A program made the position numbers and the translations under genes. A DNA stretch of 50,338 bases, from positions 85,598-135,935 of the forward strand of contig JH993832.1 of the NCBI GenBank assembly GCA_000316135.1, in the 5' to 3' direction. The stretch is from Trachipleistophora hominis. Taxonomy: Eukaryota > Microsporidia > Pleistophoridae. A model generated the notes under the pieces. That model made no database searches. It was not told the DNA's origin and worked only from the letters and a program-made list of their open reading frames with translations. Of the stretch, positions 32,310-41,216 are shown piece after piece; within the stretch, counting starts at the first letter, position 1; every line of letters begins with the position of its first letter.

Positions 32310-33368
32310 CTAAGAATTCGATACGTTTCTAACACACTGCAATATTTCATCTTGGCATGCACTAACAGCAATTTTTTTAGCCGCTAGTGTGGCTAAAAGA
32401 ACTTTAAAGCTTTTTGTTCCTTTTTTTCCTCTAAAAATATTGATCAGTGGGACAATATCACAGGGTTTTAGGCTTTTATCCTGGTTTAACGTACCAAGAT
32501 AGGTTTTTATAATGTAATAGTAATCTATCTGCTTTTGCAAGCCCTTGTGTTCGTTCGATAAGCTTAATAAATCGCTTTGTTGAACTGCTTGTTGATTCGT
32601 TGAACTATCCGATCTTAAACTATCACCATGAGAATCGTTGTTTTCATAGGCTGCTTTATTACGCGCCTTTATGTCCTCAAACGCAAAGACATTCTTCATA
32701 ACTGTTCTCCCTAACATAATACCGTCTAATCCATCACCATCAGCTAAGCATTTTACACCGCCATTCAAATGAATGTTCAAAAACGGCATCTTACGTTTAA
32801 GTGCATATACAAATTCATAGTTGAGCATCGGAACATTTCTATTTTCCTTCGGTGATAATCCTTTTAACCAGCATTTACGTGCATGTATGTAAAAATCTCT
32901 ACATTTTGTATTGCTGGCCACCTGTTCGACAAAACCGTGAAAAAAAGCAAAAGAGTCATTCTCATCCACGCCAATTCTACACTTAATGGACAATGTAACA
33001 TTGGTAACGTTATAAACTTCGTTGATAATGTCTATTACAAGCTGTGCTTTAAGCATCAACGAGGCACCAAACTGACCTTTGGTTACTTTGGGTGACGGAC
33101 ATCCCACGTTGAGATTAAATCTGCGAAACTCTGTTTGGCTGATTATTTTCAAAACAGCAAGACTAATTTTCACCGGATCACTTCCACCTAATTGTATGAT
33201 TGTGAGTGGATCATATGCGCCTATACGTGTTTGATAATTGTCGTTATTTAAAATATACTCAGCTGATAGCATTTCTGTGAATAAGTGCACGTCGGAAGAA
33301 ATAATTCGAATTAAAGACCGGAACTGTGGCGTTGTCACTTTCAGCATGGGAGCTAAACTTAATATCAT
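32310..33368 (-). CDS. dusA: tRNA-dihydrouridine synthase, DusA-type
   Basis: 352 residues from the ATG at 33368; the frame extends further up only with a TTG, and the family begins at the LAPM segment, which here follows the Met at once. FMN-dependent reduction of uridine to dihydrouridine in tRNA D-loops. Seen: LAPMLKVTTPQFRSL...TEM (FMN site), QLGGSDP, NLNVGCPSPKV with catalytic Cys90, KCRIGVD, IHARKCWLKGLSPKENR (about 161-177) and HLNGGV (about 201). The HARK-x-WLKGLSPKENR stretch is diagnostic of bacterial-type DusA (D20/20a), not of the eukaryotic Dus1-4 families. The C-terminal 100 residues are Lys/Ser/Asn-rich with a weak helical end. Start supported by CACCCTC just before the ATG. 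Confidence 0.92.
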   Translation of the reverse strand: MILSLAPMLKVTTPQFRSLIRIISSDVHLFTEMLSAEYILNNDNYQTRIGAYDPLTIIQLGGSDPVKISLAVLKIISQTEFRRFNLNVGCPSPKVTKGQFGASLMLKAQLVIDIINEVYNVTNVTLSIKCRIGVDENDSFAFFHGFVEQVASNTKCRDFYIHARKCWLKGLSPKENRNVPMLNYEFVYALKRKMPFLNIHLNGGVKCLADGDGLDGIMLGRTVMKNVFAFEDIKARNKAAYENNDSHGDSLRSDSSTNQQAVQQSDLLSLSNEHKGLQKQIDYYYIIKTYLGTLNQDKSLKPCDIVPLINIFRGKKGTKSFKVLLATLAAKKIAVSACQDEILQCVRNVSNS

Positions 33369-33375
33369 GAGGGTG
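33369..33375 (-). promoter_or_regulatory. CCC-type start motif of the DusA gene
   Basis: Minus strand TCACCCTC immediately precedes the ATG at 33368, which favours this start over the longer TTG-started frame. Confidence 0.5.
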
Positions 33376-35059
33376 ACTAAAGTGGCGGTTATATATGATA
33401 CATTAAGAAATTTAAAATGGGACGATAAAGGATACGGCAACGTAATAAAATGAACAGCGCTTCTAATAAATAGTTCATATATATTGCATTTAACAGTAAA
33501 TATTAGGCTATATGTAGTTCTATTAGAGTGCAACGAGTAAACTTATCATGAATTGACATCTGTAAAAGCAACGTCATATCATAATTGTGCTGTATGTTCA
33601 CCAACTATGATAATTGCTGCTAAATACACCATTCGTTTACGAAATAAAACACTTCTAATTATGGAATAGCTAATTTTTGGAAGTTGGTACAATTTAGACA
33701 AAACTATCGTTCTTGGTGAACTAATTGATTAAATTATGGATTATCAATAATATAAAAATGAGACTTGCTTGGCGTAGAACCATCATTATATCTTGATGAA
33801 TGTTGATATGAAAAATAATAATTGCACTATACACGATTTATCAATTCGACTACCAGAAAATGCCTGTAGTATATGATTAATTTTTTTTAATAACACATAG
33901 AATGTTATTAACATGTAAAACCATGAGATCTACTCAGTTGTATGTGTATGCCGTTGTATGAAATTATGACAAATAAATTTAATTGGTTAATAACAAGGCT
34001 ATATATAACTTTCACATAGAAATCAGGCGAATAGAATAACACATGGTTGATATTTAAATACCTGTACCAACGTGTTGTGTTGAAGATCAAATTTATATAA
34101 CCGAATGTATAATTCGTTTTGCTTCCATAGCGACTGTATAAACTATTGTAAAGCATTTTCTTTACAATTTATAGCAAACGAATATAAGATTTATTCTATT
34201 CATCAAACAATATACAATAACAATGTTTGTATCCTTTTATCAAGATTAATATACAGAATGAGCTTCTCCAAATACTAACACCAATTTAATGTTTAAATTA
34301 TATTTTTAAAAACAATGTTCTTATAAAATTAGGTATATTAAACTAATCATTAACTTATTACGTTTACTATTCATACATCACCATAACTAATAAGAAAATA
34401 TTCATAATATATGATTATTTATTACTTGCCACTATATTTACACAAATTGGCAAAGAGATAAGAACTAACACGAGACCTTATTTTTCAACAACCGTGCAAA
34501 CGTATTTATTTAGTTTCAGATTCAGATCTAAAATGCAATGCTGTAGTAACGTTTAAGATCTGTACTCACAAAAATTCTACTATAACCAACCCAACTAAAA
34601 GCGTTTTTATACTTTTTCATTCTGACCAACTAAATCATGAAAATATAATGCAAAATAAAAAAGTTATATCGTATGAATATGGTAGTATATCTCAATATAT
34701 TTATTTATCTGATATTTTGAAATTTTTATTACTTGATAAAATCGTTTCCATCATTAATAGGCAAGATTATAATAATTTTAAAAAACAAAATCAACTTTAC
34801 TAATTTATTCTATCAGAAAAATCGATTGTACAATCAATTTTAATTATACTCTGTTAAAAAAAGCTTATACTAATTAAATGTCCACTTCTACAAAATGTAG
34901 CACAACTAAAGGATGTGTTTTATAAGTAACATTCGTAGAGTTAAAAAGATTACGTATCAATCATCATATGATTAATAGTAAAAATTTCTTTTTTAATAGA
35001 AATTATATCTAAATATATAGTTTTATCACGTAATATATACAGACGTTGTTGTTTCCTAT
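33376..35059. other. Long AT-rich region without confident gene
   Basis: An 82-codon minus-strand ATG frame (33908-34156) is Tyr/Asn/Ile-rich, lacks a leader or motif, and is probably chance. No RNA genes recognised. Confidence 0.55.
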
Positions 35060-35362
35060 TCGTCCAGTGAAGTGGACGAGAGTGGTTAATAATAGGTTTT
35101 TATGGTTGTTTATAGAGATTGGAACGTTAAATTAGAAAAACATACGATTCTTCTTTCTTTTTGCTTTTATATTAAATATATTTTTATAAAAAAAATTATC
35201 CGATAAATATATTGCCGTAACCCACTAGATGTGGATCCCCTTTTAGGAACTTGCTGATGATCGATTTATTAAACTGTTTTGTTTGGTAATGCGGAGCTTA
35301 CCAACTGTTACCATTGATGTTCCTTGTTAGGTGGTAATACGGTACTTGTCGACTATTACCAC
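35060..35362 (+). repeat. G/T-rich island with perfect hairpins
   Basis: Three inverted repeats: TCGTCCA/TGGACGA (35060-35079, 6-nt loop), GGTAA/TTACC (35285-35302) and GTGGTAATA/TATTACCAC (35331-35362, 9-bp stem, 14-nt loop). The plus strand is G/T-rich from about 35275 to 35475. A LINE 3'-end repeat follows at 35530 on the same strand, so the whole block may be a non-autonomous element or the body of a decayed LINE relative. No coding frame found. Confidence 0.45.
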
Positions 35363-35529
35363 GGTTATGTTTATTGTTGTGTGTTGCTTCTTCAGTGGTA
35401 GTTTCTTGTGGGTATCTGGTTGGTCGATTCATCTCGTTGATTGTTGTCGTTGGCTTGTTGGTGGCAGAGAGGGTAAAAGATGTACTTAATTTTAAATTAA
35501 TTTAAAGGTGTCTGCGGTACGACAATATG

Positions 35530-35645
35530 TTCCATGAATCAAAGGCCGATGGCCATGGTTAGTCCCAGCGAACCAGAAGAGTGTGTTAGGTTAAGTGAAG
35601 TGTGCGGTGGTAATAAATATACTTCAGAAAAAAATATGTTAATCG
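35530..35645 (+). repeat. LINE 3'-end repeat, well preserved solo copy
   Basis: TTCCATGAATCAAAGGCCGATGGCC, ATGG, TTAGTCCCAGCGAACCAGAAGAGTG, then TGTTAGGTTAAGTGAAGTGTGCGGTGGTAATAAATATACTT. The tail matches the LINE copy at 39570 (GAGTGAAGTATATAGTGGTAATGC). Confidence 0.78.
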
Positions 35646-36565
35646 CAACATACACCATCGTAAATGCTTGTATGTAAACATCTTTTTGCTCTATAATTGA
35701 TGATAATTTTCTTTTCATCTAAATTATGATTGTTATTTGGGGTTAATCTTAATCTTTCTTCGAAGAATAGAAAGAAAACGTAGTAACATGTGGTTTCAGT
35801 TTCACTGTAGGTGGTTTATGAATATTTACCAGCCTCTTTCTAAGACTAACAGATATTGGTGAAACATACTGTTGATGAATCATCTCGGGTTGGCGCCATT
35901 ATTTCATTTTTTTATTGGTGTTTCGAAGCTTAAAACATAACCTTTTGTTTACTTTTATGCAAACGTTTGGAGAGGTTAATTAGTTAAAATTGAAAAAATG
36001 ACCGTGCAATAGACGTTCAATTGATAAGGTAAAATGTACACAGCTCTGTGATTTAAAAACAATTTTATAAAAAAGAGTTTTTTATATCATGATATCGAGT
36101 TTGCGGATAATAGCACATGATACATATGGTTTGATTAAAAATTATATAATTTAATTAAGTTCCAAAGACTCGTGACCGTTATATGCGATATTTATACTAC
36201 AGGCAGCATCAGACAACGTATAGCAATAATTCAAATAAAGAAATGTATTGGACCTATAAGAAGGTAAGAACTATGGATTGAATATTACTAAACATACATC
36301 TTTTACTATTGCCATAAATTATCTTTAAAGGATGCGCATTTTTTAAAAATATCTGTATGTGAATAATTAACGGTACTAAATATAGTAGCCAACCATGCTT
36401 TAGTGTTTTAATTTAGTTAAAGCAGATAATCAAAACGTTACTATTCTAAATTTAAAAATACACCGAAAGATAATACAAAACTACTCATCACGGTAAATAT
36501 AAAAAGAAAAATATAGGTTAGCATTTTACTGTACAGATTCATAGAATTTGAAGTAGCCATAGTTC
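35646..36565. other. Intergenic
   Basis: AT-rich; no gene, RNA or clear repeat. Confidence 0.55.
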
Positions 36566-37087
36566 TCAATCTTTTGTGAATATGTCAAATAAGCTAAAAA
36601 ACATAATCACACCTATTATACCAAACATCATAGATACAAACCAGCCAGGAAGTGTTTCTATTACTTTTATCAACCTTACATAAAAATGTAAAAACGGCAA
36701 AAGTATAGAAGCACTCATTCTTGTTGATAAATGATTGGGATACACTTGTTTATGGGACATCCACTTTTTTTCGTTAACAACTTGTTTCAGTTCATCGAAT
36801 GAATATACATTCAATCTGTAAAAGCGGTCGTTCTCATGAATAGTGAACGCAGGAAATGTTGTAGTGAATAGACAGAGACCAAAGTAAACTTCTTTATATG
36901 GATTTAGCTTGTATATTTTGATATTAAGCTCAGGCAACCTTTTTTCTACAGCTGTACACAGCGTACATTTTAGATGTTCCCTTTCAATGTGATGAAATAT
37001 TAAAAATGTATCGGTTGAGTGGAAGACATCCGCTGTTAAAGATGGATAATTCTCATAGGATAACAATAAACAAAGTAAAATTTTCAT
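36566..37087 (-). CDS. Membrane-anchored thioredoxin-like protein
   Basis: 173 residues from the ATG at 37087 (the frame opens further only with TTG). Signal peptide MKILLCLLLS, then a thioredoxin-like strand (DTFLIFHHIE) followed by C41-TL-C44 at the start of a helix (CTLCTAVEKRLPEL), the position of the redox CxxC in thioredoxins and PDI-family proteins. The cis-Pro position is plausible in TTFPAFTIHE (about 80-89). A single hydrophobic segment near the C-terminus (GWFVSMMFGIIGVIMFF, about 149-165) gives a type I ER-membrane protein like TMX or Ost3/6-type oxidoreductases. It ends FTKD, without KKxx. Probably a disulfide handling protein of the ER. CCCTACAA precedes the ATG. Confidence 0.68.
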   Translation of the reverse strand: MKILLCLLLSYENYPSLTADVFHSTDTFLIFHHIEREHLKCTLCTAVEKRLPELNIKIYKLNPYKEVYFGLCLFTTTFPAFTIHENDRFYRLNVYSFDELKQVVNEKKWMSHKQVYPNHLSTRMSASILLPFLHFYVRLIKVIETLPGWFVSMMFGIIGVIMFFSLFDIFTKD

Positions 37088-37096
37088 TTGTAGGGT
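37088..37096 (-). promoter_or_regulatory. CCC-type start motif
   Basis: Minus strand ATACCCTACAA directly precedes the ATG at 37087. Confidence 0.5.
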
Positions 37097-38339
37097 ATGG
37101 AATATCAAACAAGGATGTCAGCATGAAATATAGATTAAATAATTTATGTTTGTAAGTATTTTAAACAAATTTGGTATGATCTTTACATGATGATAGTTAA
37201 TAACAAAATATTTTTTGCGAATACAACCTATCAAACCTAGGAAACTGAATATTAAACGTTCCTTAATACATCTTTGATTTCAGTTTAAACTGTACATTTT
37301 TAGATAAATAAAGTACTAATATCTGACATAATTCTACGTTTATTTTGAAAAAAATGATCATAAAACGAGCATATAATGAAACTCAGCACCGTTATTATAA
37401 TCCTACTTTTACTTAAGTAAATTATACGTGAGAGAACTTGATAGATATAAATATTACTGATTTTGTTGTAGCCTTAGCATAATGATTAGTACTAGCAACT
37501 TGTATTTAGTTATACGTGTAAAATATATTTACATGACAAAATTTAAGATGAAAAATTAATATACCAGGTTATAAAAAATTATTTGTAAACAACAAATATA
37601 ACTTCTATAAAACAAGATTTAATTAACGAATAAAAAACAGCGATTTAATTTTGTTGATAGGTCAAATAAGATTTTTCGATATTACTTTGCTCGTTCCTTT
37701 GCATCTAGATAATCTTACAGTACGAAATCATGAAGAGATTTTGAGAAGACAAAAAACATCAGCTAATCTTTAACAGCGTAGCAATCATCAGTTAAATCAA
37801 TATGTAAAACATGACAATTGTTTGACCGATAAGATACGGGATAATATTTAATTTTGCGATATAGTCATTTATTGGACGAAAACAATCCACGAAGTGACTA
37901 TACAAGATGGCATATTGAAATGTATACAAGTTTTACCAAGAAACGTATGAAATCACATCCTTGAATCATTAGCTACTTAACATTGTTCATAACCGTATAT
38001 CATAGATCATAATAAACTATCAAACCATTGCTCGATATGTAATTCAATTAATTTAATTTTATTTCAAAATAATTACAAAATTAAAAACATGTAAATTGAT
38101 ATTTGTAATGAGAAACAACAATAATCGAGTATATAAATAACTAATTATTGTTTAAAAATTACTTTTAATATCCCAACACAATACAAATGTTGTTCCAGCA
38201 GCCATTCGTCGTTATCAAACTTTAGGTCAATTATACATACGAGTTAGTGGTTTGCTTATCCATATGGTAAAGAATAGAATCAAGTAATATACATTGGTAG
38301 TATAAATAAGGATATTTATTTGAAAATAAATACACACTA
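37097..38339. other. Intergenic
   Basis: AT-rich; no gene or RNA recognised. Confidence 0.6.
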
Positions 38340-39527
38340 TCAAAACTCGTAGTAAAATTTTTCCTCAAACACATTAACATTGACGTAAACACTGGCAAAT
38401 AAAATCTTGAGCTCATCATACTCCCAATCGAGTTCATTAAGACTTTGTAAAAATAGTAAAACCTCATTAAAATCCTTACTAAGAATTTCTTTCCTCAAAT
38501 TTACAACTAGAGAAACTGCAAAATATATAACAAAAAGCTCATAATTACTTGTAGCGAGCATTGAATCTAAGAAAAGAAGATAGTATTCAATCTTAAATTC
38601 TCGCACAAAGAGACAATTAAACCACCGAAATGCAAACATGTGTAATTCAAGTCCAAGATTGGTAATGTGGGCGTATAAAATTGGATCAACCATTTGAAGC
38701 ACTCTCCTGAGCTTCTTTATTGCCTTGGTTATTCCCTGTTGCCCGTCTATAAAGTAATCTTGAAATGTATCGAGTAGTTTCGAAAACGTGGCATACACCG
38801 TAGATTCAACAAAAAATTCGTTTTTATACACTTCTATGAGTGGAATGAGTAGATCCGCCATTCCTTGTACGTAGCCGATTGCCGGTCGACGTTTGGCCAC
38901 AATTTTTAGAATATTGACATAAATAAATTTCAAGGATATATTATTATATACAAGATGTTGGCTTGGTATCCGATCAACATCAATTTCTATTTGCTTTGCT
39001 ACCTTCCTATCGACATCAATTTTAAACTGCACATGAGACACGTAACAACTGCTGCTCCCTGAAATTTCATTTATATTCAGGATTTTCTGGAAGTATACGT
39101 TATTATTTTCAACTATTTCTTTGTAGTATGCATCAGTCTGTAAAGAATTTATCTCTAAAAGCAACCGGTATACTTTATTACGATGATGATGCGGGACGCC
39201 ACACCATGTATATTGCCGTAATTTTGTAAGATTGATTGTTGGTGAGTTGAGCGCATTTTCTATGAGGGCGTCTTTGTTTCTAAGGTCTATGGGGATTGTA
39301 TAACATGGACGAGGGTTAATACGATATTTTATTTTATTCAGTCCTGGACCGTGTAGACGCCGGATGATAAATGAAATAGAAAAAATGGGACAAATGTATT
39401 GCGTAAAAATACATTTTTGGTAATAAACGTGTCCATTACATCAATTGTGGCCTTTTCCGTTTTTGAAGATAAGATTGCTGACAACTATTTTTTCATCAAA
39501 AACGCGCTTACTTATTGCTTTACTCAT
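38340..39527 (-). CDS. Gyp1-like TBC-domain Rab GAP, interrupted by TGA
   Basis: Frame of 395 codons from the ATG at 39527, broken only by TGA at 39441-39443 (codon 29). After the stop no in-frame ATG occurs until deep inside the catalytic domain. TBC domain from about residue 100: LRQYTWCGVPHHHRNKVYRLLL, IDVDRIPS with Arg finger R186, and AIGYVQGMADLLIPLIE with Gln finger Q221. GYVQG.(N/A)DL..P..E is characteristic of Gyp1/TBC1D22. These enzymes speed GTP hydrolysis by Rab proteins at the Golgi and endosome. TGA is a normal stop here, since other genes end with it. So the gene is either a recent pseudogene, contains a base error, or starts at an unusual codon after the stop. The C-terminal half is helical as expected. 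Confidence 0.8.
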
Positions 39528-39569
39528 TTTTTTAACTGCATAAATGCTTTGTTGCTTCGCTAGAATCAA

Positions 39570-40800
39570 GCATAGTTTTTCAAAAAAGCGTCTATTTTTC
39601 CAAAAACATGTTTATGCATTACCACTATATACTTCACTCAACTTAACACACTCTTCTGGTCCACTGGGATCGATCATGACCACCGGCTTTTAGTTCATAG
39701 AAGAAATCGGTGCGCCGCCTTGTGCAATAATTTCGCACGCATCCTCAAAACAACAGAAAGATATGTTGCTACCGCAGCAGTGACCTTAACAGGCAAGTTA
39801 TAACTTGCATGGGATCCCTCTCCCAGGATTATGCCAAGAGATTCCTTTTCTCGGGGATTTTCACATGTGTTTAGTTCCTGGTAATTTCTCATCCAGTCAA
39901 GGAACCTTGTTCTGTACTCGGGCCATCTCTCACATCTCTATAGGAGGTGCTATGCAGTTTCCCTTTCCTTCTTCCCGCACAATGGGCATTTTTCTCTATA
40001 AATCGGAGCGATTGCGCTGTATCTAGCGAGGCCATAGGGATATACATAAGTGCGCCGATTCGCATTTTGATTAATACAGCCCATCCGCTGTAAATCGCTG
40101 GATTAGCGACGACGATCTTCCAAGATAGTAGTAGCCAATTAATTGGCTCCACCTGCCTAAACCGGCTTATCATACTCCCATCAGTGTATGACAGCCCATC
40201 GATCATCCTGGACTTGACAGCTTGAATTGCCTTACGTTGTGTGGCTGGTATTTCACAGTGTAACAGACTGTGCAGCCAAAACTCGTTCCGGTGATCCAGG
40301 TGGCACTCGAACACTTGAATGGCTGATTCATTAGCTCACCAATTGTTGTTCGATTGGCCTTCCATTTCAGGAAGGCGCACGTCCTTGACTTTACTGCCCA
40401 CATAGCTACGCACACAATGCGCAGCTTCTGATAGGCCGCCTTCCTGTAGTAGCTAGAACCACAAGCCGGTACGTCCTTTAATGCGTGATCTATCACTCGC
40501 TGCAAAGGCGCCAGGCGAGCAGCTACATACTTCTCCCAGGCCAAATACCATTGTTCCACACTTACCGATGTCCAGTGACATCTTTCAACGTTCGCACCAG
40601 TCGCTTATCTTCTGCGGGCTGCTCTCCAATTCGTAAGCAAACTCTGCAAGTATAACAGCATCGTCAGCAAACAGCAGGTCGGAAATAGATCACGCGCCTG
40701 GCTGCATTGCGACTCCGCTAAGGTCGTCGAATAAGTCGTTGATGTACAGATTAAACAGAATCGGCGATGCTGGGCATTTTTGTCTAACCTCGCCTTTAGT
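39570..40800 (-). mobile_element. 5'-truncated LINE (non-LTR retrotransposon), decayed
   Basis: Read on the minus strand from about 40800: reverse-transcriptase palm sequence CPASPILFNLYINDLF, then stop-interrupted DLLFADDAVILAE (FADD catalytic box at 40660-40671), KMSLDIGKC, and thumb/C-terminal regions in two further frames (40559-40203 and 40314-39889), including a Trp-rich segment and the remains of a C-terminal Cys/His motif. The last coding piece ends at 39695. It is followed by CTATGAACTAAAAGCCGGTGG, the two hairpins, AGAAGAGTG and an AT tail. The 5' end including the endonuclease and fingers is absent, as is usual for LINE insertions. Several stops and frameshifts make it inactive. 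GC content is far above the flanks. Confidence 0.85.
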
Positions 40801-41216
40801 TACAGAATTTATTTTTTGGCAAACATTTTAAGTATATTACTTGCATTAACATAATGATCAAATGTTTTATGGCCATGTCGCATCGTGCATCCTAGCTAAT
40901 ATTGCAGGTAGCACTATATATTGAGTGCATGGCGTTTAACCATACCTAATCACTAAATTAATTCCGGCGTACAAGCCCTAATAAGTCGATACCTATACCT
41001 AAAAATGATAAACTTTTGTAATTAACTTTTACTTAATTTGATATGTTTCCTTGTCAAGACTTACGAATTTACCTGGTGCTTCCACTGCCAATTCTTCTAA
41101 ATTGGTAAAACCTATGTAATTTCGGAGAAGATTAAAAAGACGATAGTGTTGTCTTTTCATAGGATTACAATCGATTACTGTTGGTAGATTAGTATCAAGA
41201 CCATCCATGGAAAGTA

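Noticed and set aside
39441..39443. TGA read as tryptophan (altered genetic code) to explain the TBC gene
   Set aside because: TGA ends other genes here (12561, 14021) at natural, family-consistent C-termini, so it is a normal stop.
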